A stretch of 64,000 bases of DNA from JBPRGH01 sp051418055 (GCA_051418055.1 JBPRGH010000010.1:124001-188000), one strand, 5' to 3'. Positions 43,560 to 52,913 are shown, numbered from the stretch's first letter. Numbers and translations are program-made. Notes: generated by a model not told the origin, from the sequence alone.

Positions 43560-43660
43560 AACAGATTGCTTCACTCGCTAGGAGTTTGTTTCCATCGACA
43601 CGGTTGGTCTGCTCGTTCGCAATGACGGTAATCTATCGTCATAGCGAGAAGGCAAATTAA
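43560..43660. repeat. Dispersed intergenic repeat with palindrome
   Basis: Contains ttcgcaatgacg (43615-43626) and the near-complement cgtcatagcgagaa (from 43637), forming a 12-bp hairpin with one mismatch, preceded by gattgcttcactcgc. It resembles the repeat at 23590-23760 and the TCGCAATGACG-type intergenic repeats widespread in this phylum. Confidence 0.6.
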
Positions 43661-43690
43661 GTATCTCTATTTTCCCTCTTTGGTAAAAAA

Positions 43691-43710
43691 AGTGGGGCCG
43701 AAGCCCCACT
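43691..43710 (-). terminator. Terminator of the SprB-repeat protein gene
   Basis: An 8-bp G/C-rich stem (43691-43698 with 43703-43710) is followed on the minus strand by a T-run. It lies 27 nt after the stop codon at 43737. Confidence 0.85.
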
Positions 43711-43736
43711 GTTTTAAAAATTGCATGTAACAAAAA

Positions 43737-46469
43737 TTAATTAGCGCTCACTACCATTATTTTTCCGGTTTCCACTGCACGATCATTTATGATCCTGTAA
43801 GTATAGATATCGGCAGGTAGCCCGATAATATCTAATGATATTTCATCTGATGTTTTATATATCATTTCTTTTACCATTGTTCCAAATGGATTATAAAGTT
43901 CGACCTTAACTTCTTTGCTGCTGCTCATTATATCTGACAGACTGAATGATACGCTTTCAGAAGTCGGATTCGGATAAACGGCAGTTGTTGTTGTCGTACC
44001 TTCTATTGTAAAAGAAACTGTATCATAGGATACACACTGTCCGTATTTATAACCGACTACAAACTCTAATTCACTGCCAATTTCACAGTCGCTGGAGCAA
44101 AGTTCAAAGCTAAAGCTAAATGTTTCTTCTCCAATAGTTTCGCCAAAGCCCTGGATCTCGTCCACTTTTATACCTTCCACACCTGTTGTAGGATCAGTGC
44201 CGGTTTCAAAGATACCAAGATCAGTATATACAGCTGTTAGGTCTCCACATGAAGCAGATAATGTAGCATGTGATAAACCGTATGATTTGTCGCCATTATA
44301 TGTAACCGTGGCTTCGTAATAGCTGCAATCACCATCTTCCACTTTTACTATTGCTATATCAAAGGGATCTGAACAGCTTTCATCATTTATAGGGTCATCC
44401 AAATTTCCGTCGTCATCAGGATTATCACCATCGCCTGTACCATCCCCGGAACCATCATCATTAGAGCCATCGTCACCTGAATCATCACCGGTTCCATCAT
44501 CATTACTACCGTCATCAGTGGTATCATCACCGGTTCCATCATCAGTGGTACCATCATCAGTAGTACCGTCATCAGTAGTTCCATCGTCAGTAGTACCATC
44601 GTCGGTAGTACCATCGTCAGTGGTGCCATCATCTGTATTATCGGTTGTGTCGTCAGTAGTATCACAGCCGGCTACCGATGCTTTTACAGTTACAGTCCCT
44701 GAAGTGGTACATCCTTGTGCATCTGTAATATTAATTGTATAGCTACCCTCAGTCAGGTTCTCTTTAGTTGTGCCTTCAGTACCATCTTCCCATGTTATCG
44801 TATAAGGAGCTGTCCCTCCGCTTACAGCTACAGAAACTGAATAAGCGCTGGAATCACAGGTGCTATTGGTTACCGTATATGTAAAGCTCAGGCTATCAGG
44901 GGCATCAATATAATAGCTGTAAGTAGCTTCACATCCTGCTGAATTTGTTAATGAAGCGGTATATAACCCTTCAGAAAGGTTAGTTATGGAACTTCCTGAT
45001 TCTCCATTTGACCATGAGATAGTAACATCATCTGCGACAGTCAGATTGATAGCGCCATTTGCATCCCCATAGCAGGTAGGCTGCTGTATATCGCTTACCA
45101 CTTCAATAGTTTCCCCATACAGGTAAAATCCTTTTGTTTTACTACAATTGCTTTCATCTGTTACAGTTACTTCATAGCGTCCCTTGCTAAGACCATCAAT
45201 AGTGGCTGTTGTTTCTCCGGTGCTCCACAAATAAGAAACATTTCCGGTATTTCCTGAAACAGATACTGTTATCATACCTGTGCTGTCATCCGGGCAGCCG
45301 GTAGGAGTTATTGTACCTGAAACAGATAATGGATTATCTTCTTTGACTGAAAATGTTCTCGTAGACTCACAACCCTGATCATCAGATACAGTCAGTGTAT
45401 AAAAATCAGGAGTAAGATCAGTTCGATCTTCAGAAGTCGCACCATCTAACCAGGCGTAAGTATAATTTCCGGATCCTCCTGTTACTGTTACATCTATAGC
45501 GCCATCAGCTGTTGAGCATGATGCTTTAATTACAGTAGCTGTTACAGCAATGGAATTTGAGGATTCAACTGTAAAAGCCTGAGAATACGTACATCCAACA
45601 CTATCTGTTACTGTTAGGCTGTAATCACCGGGAGCAATATTTGAAAGGCTAGCATCAGTAGTGCCTTCTGACCACTCATAGCTATAAGGAGCAGTCCCTC
45701 CATTAGCGGAGACTGTTATGGAGCCATCAGCATTACCGGAACAGCTGGTATGTGTAATGTCATAAGTTAAACTAAGCGGTTCGGGGGCAACAATGGCCGC
45801 AGATAGATTAAGAGTGTCGCCATGAGCATCCTGAACGACTACGGCATATGTGCCACCCGATAAACCGCTTATTATCCTTGAGGTATCACCATTTGACCAG
45901 GAATAGGTGAATGGTGCGGTACCATCTAAAATATTTACTTCTAGAATACCATCATTGCTGTCAGAGCATGTGGCATTTGTTATAGATAATGTAGCATCAA
46001 GATTGCTGCATGAATATTCTATAGTTTCATAATAGGCGCATGTAGCGGCTTTATATGCCACCTTAGGTGACCAGCAGCTTAAGTCTGTTTCACAATTATC
46101 ATCCGGACAGATGGTAAATGTAACAGTGAAGCTTTCAGGGCTTCCTTCCTCACCAAAATCCTGTATATCATCTATTTTAAAACCTGTTAATCCTGTGGTA
46201 GGATCTGTAACATTTATTTCCTGGGCCCAATTCTCAGAATTAGAAAGTGCTGTTACTTCCCCACAGGGAACTTCTACAGTATAATGAGAAAGCGCCGCAG
46301 TGCATTCACCCGCCCAGCTTACCTGCAGTGTGTATTCGTAGCAGCCTCCTTCAGTAGGTACAACAGAAACAATATCGGAGCTAAAGCAGCTCTCTCCACA
46401 ATCTTTTTCAGCAAATGCATTTACACTTACTATAAAAGCCAGACATGTTAAAGTAAATATTCTTCTCAT
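43737..46469 (-). CDS. Giant T9SS-exported surface protein with six SprB-type repeats
   Basis: 910 residues. A signal peptide (1-20) is followed by a beta-rich domain with four cysteines (about 25-155). Six SprB-type units of about 75 residues come next (about 160-600; marked by a Cys followed by an acidic stretch, then GGTAPYSYEWS-like and GTYAVTVTD-like segments). An Asp/Thr/Gly-rich linker (about 602-690, TDDG repeats) follows. A second copy of the N-terminal domain comes next (about 695-820; compare DPTTGLTGFKIDDIQDFGE with DPTTGVEGIKVDEIQGFGE). The protein ends in a C-terminal type A sorting domain (AVYPNPTSESVSFSL). SprB repeats occur in gliding adhesins. Probably surface-anchored. Confidence 0.92.
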   Translation of the reverse strand: MRRIFTLTCLAFIVSVNAFAEKDCGESCFSSDIVSVVPTEGGCYEYTLQVSWAGECTAALSHYTVEVPCGEVTALSNSENWAQEINVTDPTTGLTGFKIDDIQDFGEEGSPESFTVTFTICPDDNCETDLSCWSPKVAYKAATCAYYETIEYSCSNLDATLSITNATCSDSNDGILEVNILDGTAPFTYSWSNGDTSRIISGLSGGTYAVVVQDAHGDTLNLSAAIVAPEPLSLTYDITHTSCSGNADGSITVSANGGTAPYSYEWSEGTTDASLSNIAPGDYSLTVTDSVGCTYSQAFTVESSNSIAVTATVIKASCSTADGAIDVTVTGGSGNYTYAWLDGATSEDRTDLTPDFYTLTVSDDQGCESTRTFSVKEDNPLSVSGTITPTGCPDDSTGMITVSVSGNTGNVSYLWSTGETTATIDGLSKGRYEVTVTDESNCSKTKGFYLYGETIEVVSDIQQPTCYGDANGAINLTVADDVTISWSNGESGSSITNLSEGLYTASLTNSAGCEATYSYYIDAPDSLSFTYTVTNSTCDSSAYSVSVAVSGGTAPYTITWEDGTEGTTKENLTEGSYTINITDAQGCTTSGTVTVKASVAGCDTTDDTTDNTDDGTTDDGTTDDGTTDDGTTDDGTTDDGTTDDGTGDDTTDDGSNDDGTGDDSGDDGSNDDGSGDGTGDGDNPDDDGNLDDPINDESCSDPFDIAIVKVEDGDCSYYEATVTYNGDKSYGLSHATLSASCGDLTAVYTDLGIFETGTDPTTGVEGIKVDEIQGFGETIGEETFSFSFELCSSDCEIGSELEFVVGYKYGQCVSYDTVSFTIEGTTTTTAVYPNPTSESVSFSLSDIMSSSKEVKVELYNPFGTMVKEMIYKTSDEISLDIIGLPADIYTYRIINDRAVETGKIMVVSAN
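44400..44665. repeat. In-gene tandem repeat encoding TDDG units
   Basis: A block of about 12-bp units (variants of catcagtggtac-type DNA) encodes the TDDG/GDDS-rich linker of the surface protein. Unit sequences differ by a few bases. Such tracts can shrink or grow by slippage and may bind calcium. This is a property of the gene and not a CRISPR. Confidence 0.8.
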
Positions 46470-46580
46470 TCCTCAACCATTTTTTCTTATTAATATGCAA
46501 TAGAGGGAATAAGGTTTATAGTAATCAAACCAAAAGCAGAAAGCTTCGGTAGGTGGTCGGTTATCTCGACGAACAGCGGG

Positions 46581-47969
46581 TTACCTGTTTCGGATTTTCA
46601 GCTTTTTAAGGGTATTCCGAAAGTTCTGCCTGATACTCAATTGCTCGATGTGAAAGCCGCCCTTAACTATCCAATTACCATTAATCATAGTGCCATATAT
46701 ATTTGATGCATCCATATGATAGGTGACGGTAGAGAGCCAGTACTGATCGGAAGATGATAAAAGCGGGTGGTAGCTATCAATGACAAAAGCATTGAATGGT
46801 TTTCCGAGTTCAAAAAATTCGATGCCGCCGTCTATACCCATTGCCTTTCTTCCATTTTGTATAACATGAGAAAAAGCTACGGCTGCATTTTCGGAATTTG
46901 AGTTGTCAGCTAAAAATGTATTTCTTTTATGGCTGGTCAACCGCTGACCGTAATCCAGCAGGCGGATCTCCTCGAGTGGATTAAGTCCAATATGGCTATC
47001 AGTGCCAATACACCATTTGCCATTATTCTGCATGTACTGATGTAAAGGGAAAATCCCATCGCCAAGATTTCCTTCCGTCGAAGGACAAAGAATAACATTG
47101 GCACCTGACGAAGCAATACCTTTAATTTCCGATTCATCAAGATGCGTTGCGTGTACGAGATGAAAATTTTCATTTATATCAAAATTATCCAAAAGCCACT
47201 TAACCGGTCTTGCTCCCAATGTTTGTATTGCCTCTTCTACTTCTTTTAGCTGTTCGGAAATATGGATGTGAAAAGGTAATTCACTACCAAAAGTGTCCAA
47301 AGCTTGCTGGATATCTTCCTTTGCTGCCGCACGAAGTGAATGTGCCCCAAATCCTGCTCTGGCATGTGGATACTGCTCCGAAAGCCGGATTGCGTTTTCC
47401 GTTAAATTTATATAATCTTCAATGGATTTACTTATAAACCGCCGCTGGTTCTCCTCCGGCGGTTTACCAAATCCCCCCTGCCGATACAGCATGGGAATGA
47501 TCGTAATATTTATTCCTGCAGTATGTGCAGCAGAGATAAGCCGCTCACTCATTTCAGCAATATTTTCATAAGGCCGCCCCTGCTGATCGTTATGGAGATA
47601 GTGAAATTCAGCAACATGTGAATAACCATGCTTCACCATTTCTGCGTATAGCATGGTGGCAATGGATTCCACATCTTCAGGATCTACGGAAAGAGCTACT
47701 TCATACATTTTATTGCGCCATGACCAGAAGTCATTTGCTGCTTGCTGCTTTGGATGAACCTCTGCCAGTCCTGCCATTGCATATTGAAAAGCATGTGAAT
47801 GTGCATTAGGAATAGCAGGCAGTGCCAGTCCTTTTACTTCTTCATATTGTATGTGAGGCTCAGGTTCTTTCCCGATATAGCTTACAAATCCCTTCGTATC
47901 TACAGTTATAAAAGCCGGAGAAAGCCAGCTGTTTTTTTGCCTTAATCCTACAAACTTATATCCTTTCAT
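46581..47969 (-). CDS. hutF: Formimidoylglutamate deiminase
   Basis: 462 residues, amidohydrolase superfamily. Converts N-formimidoyl-L-glutamate to N-formyl-L-glutamate in histidine breakdown. It shows PNAHSHAFQYAMAG (metal His), FHIHISEQLKEVEEA, LVHATHLDESE, and GTDSHIGLNPLEEIRLLDYGQRL. ATG 47969 is preferred over a TTG at 47984. It overlaps the end of the upstream hutG gene by 14 nt, so translation is coupled. Together the two genes encode the two-step route from formimidoylglutamate to glutamate and formate. The rest of the hut genes are not in this window. Confidence 0.92.
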   Translation of the reverse strand: MKGYKFVGLRQKNSWLSPAFITVDTKGFVSYIGKEPEPHIQYEEVKGLALPAIPNAHSHAFQYAMAGLAEVHPKQQAANDFWSWRNKMYEVALSVDPEDVESIATMLYAEMVKHGYSHVAEFHYLHNDQQGRPYENIAEMSERLISAAHTAGINITIIPMLYRQGGFGKPPEENQRRFISKSIEDYINLTENAIRLSEQYPHARAGFGAHSLRAAAKEDIQQALDTFGSELPFHIHISEQLKEVEEAIQTLGARPVKWLLDNFDINENFHLVHATHLDESEIKGIASSGANVILCPSTEGNLGDGIFPLHQYMQNNGKWCIGTDSHIGLNPLEEIRLLDYGQRLTSHKRNTFLADNSNSENAAVAFSHVIQNGRKAMGIDGGIEFFELGKPFNAFVIDSYHPLLSSSDQYWLSTVTYHMDASNIYGTMINGNWIVKGGFHIEQLSIRQNFRNTLKKLKIRNR

Positions 47970-48765
47970 CAGGCAATTTTTCAATTAAGGAAGAAAAAAC
48001 ACTGATTAACAGTTCTCGCATATGCCCTGCCCGCTGCTCATCATAATGGACCTCATCATTATCCATATAATTAATTTTCGTCATCTCAAGCTGAAGGGCA
48101 TGCTGGTTTTGTGCAGGATTTCCAAAATGACGTGTTATATTCCCTCCTTTAAAAGGTTTGTTATAGGCGAGATTATAACGCTCAGTTTCCAGGTTGTCGA
48201 GGGCGATCATTGAAATTCCATCTCCGGCAGCTTTTCCATCATTATCACCAACTATTAAATCTGGGAAAATCTCTTTTTTAATTCCGGGGACATACTGCTT
48301 TATTGAATGGGCATCCCAGAGAAGAGCAATGCCAAATTCATTAATAAAGGAGTCGAGGGTTTCACTGATCTTCTCATAGTATGGTTTATAATAATTTTCC
48401 AGCCGCCGGTCAATTTCTTTTGCGCCGGGTATACGTTTTTCGTGATAAAGTGGCTTCTCATTAAATGTGGAAGTAGGGCATAATGCGGTAACATTTCTCC
48501 CGTCATCATAAAGTGGTTTGCTTTCAGGGTTACGGTTGAGGTCAATTACCCAGCGGTGATAATTTGCAACAATCATTGACATACCCAGTGAAGGAGCAAA
48601 ATCATAAAGCTTTTCCACATACCAGTCAGTATCTTCAAGGCTCGATAATTGTTCAGGTTTAAAATCTGCTTTTATATCTTCAGGAAAAAAGGTGCCACTG
48701 TGCGGTACACTTATTAATATAGGGACTTTTTGTGCTGATGGTTCTTTAAAATTGAATACCTCCAT
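47956..48765 (-). CDS. hutG: N-formylglutamate amidohydrolase
   Basis: 269 residues. Cleaves N-formylglutamate to formate and glutamate. The family features PILISVPHSGTFFPE, YHRWVIDLNRNPE, LLWDAHSIKQYVPG and KGGNITRHFG are visible. It precedes hutF in the transcript, with 14 nt overlap. The pairing with the preceding step of the same pathway makes the assignment firm. Confidence 0.93.
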   Translation of the reverse strand: MEVFNFKEPSAQKVPILISVPHSGTFFPEDIKADFKPEQLSSLEDTDWYVEKLYDFAPSLGMSMIVANYHRWVIDLNRNPESKPLYDDGRNVTALCPTSTFNEKPLYHEKRIPGAKEIDRRLENYYKPYYEKISETLDSFINEFGIALLWDAHSIKQYVPGIKKEIFPDLIVGDNDGKAAGDGISMIALDNLETERYNLAYNKPFKGGNITRHFGNPAQNQHALQLEMTKINYMDNDEVHYDEQRAGHMRELLISVFSSLIEKLPDERI

Positions 48766-48778
48766 AGATCAAATATAA

Positions 48779-49855
48779 CTACCACTGACTTTTAATCCTC
48801 ATAATTCGCTGGTATGATTCATTTATCCGCTCTTCAGGAATTTTACCTGATGATATTAGATCTTTTATTACTTTATGAACGCGGCTCACTGTTTGAAGCT
48901 CACTTCCACTGATATTATTACTGAAGATCATTACATCCACGCCAGCTTTTATTGCTAATTCAATAGCATTTTCAAGACCATAATGTTTTGTTATGGCATG
49001 CATCTGCATATCATCAGAAAATACCAATCCGTCATAACCCATTTTGTTTCTCAATAGATTTGTGATGATCATTTCAGAAAGTGTACCGGGGTATCCTTTT
49101 TGCTCCAGTTTTCTATTAACAATATGTGCTGTCATAATGGCCTCAACAACTCCTGAATTGATCATATGCTGATAAGGGACCAGCTCATATTTCTGCCAGT
49201 AACTGGTAACATCGGCAATTCCCAAATGTGTATCGGCATGTGAGCTGCCATGTCCCGGAAAATGTTTTAAAACAGGAAGTATATTAAATTGGCGGTGAGC
49301 TTTTATTACCTGCTCGGCATGTAGAACAACAGAATCAGGTTCAGCAGAGTAAGAACGTTCTACTTTTGCAATAATTGGATTATCAGGGTTTACAGCCACA
49401 TCTACAACGGGGGCAAAATTTACATTTATTCCTAAACCTGCTAATGTTGCAGCGGTGATCTCGGCATAAAAACGTGTGGAATCAGGATTTTGCAGCTTAC
49501 CCAAGTAGCTGGCGCTTACTGAGCGGGGGAATCCGTATTTTGTCTTTAGCCTGTTTACTCTTCCGCCCTCCTGATCAATAGCGATAAATAATGGATAAGG
49601 AGCCGCATTTTGTATATTCCATACCAGCTTTTTCAACTCTATGAATGAATCTTGCTGAGGGATGTTCTTTTCAAAAATGATTATCCCCCCTGTCCTGCCC
49701 GACCTTATTTCCTTAAGAAGGTTTTCATTTGGTATGGCCCCTTCATTATCAAGCCCCACAAGGATCATCTGTCCTATTTTAAAGTCAAGGCTATCGATTT
49801 GCTGTCCATAAGAATAGGTCGAGAGGAAAAGTAAAATTAAAAATATATATCTCAT
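48779..49855 (-). CDS. Glycoside hydrolase family 3 beta-N-acetylhexosaminidase (NagZ-like)
   Basis: 358 residues: short signal peptide (about 1-17), then a GH3 TIM-barrel. It has LFIAIDQEGGRVNRLK, the KHFPGHGSSHADTHLGIADV loop with catalytic Asp-His dyad, and the nucleophile Asp near 279 in LVFSDDMQMHAI. Only the N-terminal GH3 domain is present, as in NagZ-type enzymes that release GlcNAc from peptidoglycan fragments. It is secreted, which differs from cytoplasmic E. coli NagZ. It follows the PBP4-like gene by 4 nt, supporting a joint role in murein turnover. Confidence 0.9.
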   Translation of the reverse strand: MRYIFLILLFLSTYSYGQQIDSLDFKIGQMILVGLDNEGAIPNENLLKEIRSGRTGGIIIFEKNIPQQDSFIELKKLVWNIQNAAPYPLFIAIDQEGGRVNRLKTKYGFPRSVSASYLGKLQNPDSTRFYAEITAATLAGLGINVNFAPVVDVAVNPDNPIIAKVERSYSAEPDSVVLHAEQVIKAHRQFNILPVLKHFPGHGSSHADTHLGIADVTSYWQKYELVPYQHMINSGVVEAIMTAHIVNRKLEQKGYPGTLSEMIITNLLRNKMGYDGLVFSDDMQMHAITKHYGLENAIELAIKAGVDVMIFSNNISGSELQTVSRVHKVIKDLISSGKIPEERINESYQRIMRIKSQW

Positions 49856-49859
49856 TATA

Positions 49860-51149
49860 TCAGTTGTTCAGGTGCACTTCCCACAAAATCTCTTCCATGT
49901 TTTTTTTCACCATAGAAGATGAGGTGGGATAATTATTATTCATAAAACTAAAAATAAAAACTTTACCACTCTGTGCGATAAGGTAACCCGATAAATTATG
50001 GTTATTGCTTAAGGTTCCGGTTTTGGCAAAAATATAAGGTGGATCGGTTTTATAATAATCTTTTAATGTTCCTGATTTACCTCCCGCAGCCATTAACGGG
50101 AACAGCTTATCCCTGCCGAATTCCCTGTACATTTTGTTCAGTAGTACAACAAGGCTGTTGGGTGTAATTAAATTATATCTCGACAATCCTGATCCATCTT
50201 TCCATACAGGTTGTTGGGGGAGGTCATCCAGGTAATTATTTAAAGCATAACGAATAGCTGTTTCAGAATTTAAAACACCATTGGTAACAAAGGCGCACTG
50301 AAGCAAAAGTTGTTCGGCAACAAAATTATTGCTTTCCTGCATCAACTTTTTATATACGGTGTCCAGCGGGATACTTTTTATATAAGAAGCTGATGTATCA
50401 AATGGTATATCTGTAAAATACAGCGACTGTTTTAAAGTATCTGCCAGTAATTGTGAAGCGAGCCAATGGGATGTTTTGAAAGGGATATTTGTAGTGTCAC
50501 CCTCATCCTCCTTTCCCGGATAATAAAAAAGGTCATTCGATGCCGGGTCTCTGTAAAAAGTAGTATTTACCGCTGAATCAGACAGCCAAATCGTATTTTT
50601 AAAGTGGGGAATTGAAATGTATAATGAGCTGTCGGTCTCACTAATGCTATAATAATTTCCATAAAGTGGTAGAGCCGCTCGTTCGGCAGAAAAAGTATAA
50701 GGATAATCATCCCATGCCCATCCCGGTCCGAATGGTTCAACTTCTGAATGGGAGAAAGAGAGGTGGACCTCTTTTCCGGCAGTCTCCAGCTTATCCATAA
50801 CATTGCTTTCGGGGAATTCAGGATTTAAGAACGAAGGATCTCCGGCAGGCCATAAAATGATAGAATCACCTTTTGGTAGATAAGCAAATGTGATAAGGGA
50901 ATCGCTTAATAGTTTAAGGGATGTATAAAAGGTTAAAAGTTTAGCATTTGATGCCGGTGTAAAATATTTAGCCCCGTTATAATCATATACTATTTTATCC
51001 TTTTCCACATCAAAAAGAACAAGTCCCGTATGATGATTAAATTTTTGCTCGAGATCAATTAAATGACTGTTAAGCGCACTCCGCTGAATACCTGCACAGC
51101 CTGAAATCAAAGAAAGAATGAAAAGGAATAAGAGGATATAGTATCTCAT
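49860..51149 (-). CDS. D-Ala-D-Ala carboxypeptidase/endopeptidase, PBP4 (S13) family lipoprotein
   Basis: 429 residues. Lipobox LISGC (Cys18). S13 motifs: SxxK at Ser67-Lys70 (TPASNAKLLT), SNN in QESNNFVAEQLL, and KTG in FAKTGTLSNNHNLSGYL. S13 enzymes remove terminal D-Ala or cut cross-links in the periplasm. It is 1 nt overlapped with the DinB gene upstream and 4 nt from the GH3 gene downstream, so the three are probably one transcript. Confidence 0.92.
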   Translation of the reverse strand: MRYYILLFLFILSLISGCAGIQRSALNSHLIDLEQKFNHHTGLVLFDVEKDKIVYDYNGAKYFTPASNAKLLTFYTSLKLLSDSLITFAYLPKGDSIILWPAGDPSFLNPEFPESNVMDKLETAGKEVHLSFSHSEVEPFGPGWAWDDYPYTFSAERAALPLYGNYYSISETDSSLYISIPHFKNTIWLSDSAVNTTFYRDPASNDLFYYPGKEDEGDTTNIPFKTSHWLASQLLADTLKQSLYFTDIPFDTSASYIKSIPLDTVYKKLMQESNNFVAEQLLLQCAFVTNGVLNSETAIRYALNNYLDDLPQQPVWKDGSGLSRYNLITPNSLVVLLNKMYREFGRDKLFPLMAAGGKSGTLKDYYKTDPPYIFAKTGTLSNNHNLSGYLIAQSGKVFIFSFMNNNYPTSSSMVKKNMEEILWEVHLNN

Positions 51150-51658
51150 TACAGATGATAATGATCTTTTAAAACATTTATATGGTGAATGGCATGACCT
51201 GCAATGATAAATCCTATTGCATCAACAGAGATCTTCTGTCCGTTAGCTTCACCTGTTCTTTTCAGCATTTCATCAGAAAAGCTTTCAAAAAGATCAACCG
51301 TTGAAGCCCGTAATCTTATAAATTCATCTGTCAACTGAGCTACTCTTCGGTTAGAGGCATTGCTGGCTTGTGCATAATCATTTTCTTCAAATCCTGGAAG
51401 GGGTGACTGATCATTTCGTGAAAAACGTAAAGCACGATAGGACATGATCCTTTCGGTATCAATGATGTGGCTCATTACCTGTTTAACCGTCCATTTGCCT
51501 TCAGCATACCTGTAATCACCATTCTTTTCCGGTAGATTCTTAAAAAATTCACCTTGTTTGCTACCATTATTGATCAGGGCGTGAAGGAGTTTTTCTTCAG
51601 GCACCTGATTTACATAATTTCTGTAATAATCCGGAAGGAATTGTATGTCTTTATTCAT
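51149..51658 (-). CDS. DinB-family putative metal-dependent enzyme
   Basis: 169 residues, four-helix-bundle DinB/YfiT type. A metal site is expected from His in VMSHIIDTERIM and from HAIHHINVLKDHYHL near the C-terminus. Many DinB proteins of this sort are thiol transferases or unknown. The ATG of the next gene overlaps its stop codon (TAATG-type, 1 nt). Confidence 0.88.
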   Translation of the reverse strand: MNKDIQFLPDYYRNYVNQVPEEKLLHALINNGSKQGEFFKNLPEKNGDYRYAEGKWTVKQVMSHIIDTERIMSYRALRFSRNDQSPLPGFEENDYAQASNASNRRVAQLTDEFIRLRASTVDLFESFSDEMLKRTGEANGQKISVDAIGFIIAGHAIHHINVLKDHYHL

Positions 51659-51770
51659 TTGAATTTAGGAAAATTTGGAGAAACTGGGTAGGATATATCC
51701 TCTAACGAATATAAGAAACCTTTTTGATTTTTATACCAGCCGGCGATAAAGGAGTGTTTTTGGGACATAA

Positions 51771-51796
51771 AAAAAGCTGCCCGAAAGCAGCTTTTT
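51771..51796 (-). terminator. Terminator after the redoxin gene
   Basis: A 10-bp stem (51771-51780 with 51787-51796) has flanking A- and T-runs. It lies 20 nt after the stop of the minus-strand gene at 51817 and can act in both directions. Confidence 0.88.
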
Positions 51797-51816
51797 AATT
51801 ACTTTATCCCCAGGAT

Positions 51817-52416
51817 TTATGAAGCCCATTTAATAGTACATCCGATAGCCTTGGTTTTTGTGGTTTCGGGAAGTTTATTTGCTTTTATTGCCTTAATGGC
51901 ATCTTCTACATAATATTTATCAGCAGATTCTGCACTTTTAGGATTATTATCAATAGAACCGATATACACTACCTTACGATCTTCATCAAGTACGTACACA
52001 TGCGGTGTATTTGTAGCTCCGTAAGCTTTGGTAACATCTTGAGTTTCATCATAAACATAAGGAAAAGGATAGTCCTTATTATCAGCCAGCTCTACCATCT
52101 TTTCAAATGAATCCCCGGGTGATTTTTTTGGGTCATTAGGATTTATGGCAATTACAGGAAATCCCTGATCGGCATATTTTTCATGCAATTCAATAATTCG
52201 CTGCTCATACATTTTGGAATAAGGACAGGTATTACAGGTGAAAATCACAATGTAACCTTCTGCATCTTTATAGTCAGATAATGAAACCTGCTTCCCGTCT
52301 ACATTTTTAAGGTTAAAATCACTGGCAGTATCGCCAATTTCATATCCGCCATTGGGCAGAGCAGCTGCGACACTTATAAATGCGGCAGCAAAGAAAAGGA
52401 TAATTTTTGTTTTCAT
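51817..52416 (-). CDS. Exported thioredoxin-fold protein (AhpC/TSA-type redoxin)
   Basis: 199 residues. Signal peptide (about 1-20), then a peroxiredoxin-like domain with the CxxC pair Cys61-Cys64 in FTCNTCPYSKMYEQR. KYADQGFPVIAINPNDPKKSPGDS and GATNTPHVYVLDEDRKVVYIGSID complete the redoxin fold. The second Cys makes it more thioredoxin-like than peroxidase-like. It follows the TlpA-like gene by 11 nt in one transcript, so the two may act together on periplasmic thiols. Confidence 0.9.
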   Translation of the reverse strand: MKTKIILFFAAAFISVAAALPNGGYEIGDTASDFNLKNVDGKQVSLSDYKDAEGYIVIFTCNTCPYSKMYEQRIIELHEKYADQGFPVIAINPNDPKKSPGDSFEKMVELADNKDYPFPYVYDETQDVTKAYGATNTPHVYVLDEDRKVVYIGSIDNNPKSAESADKYYVEDAIKAIKANKLPETTKTKAIGCTIKWAS

Positions 52417-52427
52417 AGGGTTAATAG

Positions 52428-52913
52428 TTAGTTCAGTAATGTATTTATATTTTTTTCAAGCTCTTCCTTTGTCAGTTCTTTTTCAAGAAAAATCCTTTTT
52501 TCGGTGGAGGGATTTATAATTATTGTCATAGGTATAGCGCCACTCCAGCGCGGATCTACTTTATCAATATATGAATTCGCATCCGATTCATCCAGCAGCC
52601 AGACATTGGCAGTTATATCTTTTTTTTCAAGGAACTTAGTAACTTTTTCTTTCTGCTCTACAAAATCCAGGCTTACTAGCAGTAGCTCCAGGTCTTTATT
52701 CGAGTAGGTTTCCTGTAGCGCTTCGAAATAAGGTAACTCTTTAATACAAGGCGCACACCAGGTAGCCCAAAAATTAATTACTTTGACCTTATCGGATCCG
52801 GAATTTAAATAATTATTCAGCTCTTCAAATTTAATTATCTTGACCTGTGCGGAAGACTCGGTGAAGAGAGAAAGTAGGAGAAAAATTGAAAAGCAGGCAA
52901 TGTATTTTTTCAT
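52428..52913 (-). CDS. TlpA-family periplasmic disulfide reductase
   Basis: 161 residues: signal peptide (1-22), then a thioredoxin-like domain with the active site WATWCAPCIKEL (Cys53 and Cys56) and a cis-Pro segment GAIPMTIIINPSTEKR. Family members keep periplasmic cysteines reduced or serve cytochrome c maturation. It is the first gene of the two-gene thiol operon. Its promoter must lie in the DnaA-box-containing intergenic region upstream. Confidence 0.92.
   Translation of the reverse strand: MKKYIACFSIFLLLSLFTESSAQVKIIKFEELNNYLNSGSDKVKVINFWATWCAPCIKELPYFEALQETYSNKDLELLLVSLDFVEQKEKVTKFLEKKDITANVWLLDESDANSYIDKVDPRWSGAIPMTIIINPSTEKRIFLEKELTKEELEKNINTLLN

Noticed and set aside
44400..44740. 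Tandem short repeats that might be read as a CRISPR, and a Val-Pro-Ser-repeat ORF on the other strand
   Set aside because: The units are coding (TDDG linker), contiguous without spacers, and no cas genes are near. The opposite-strand ORF is a shadow of the repeat.
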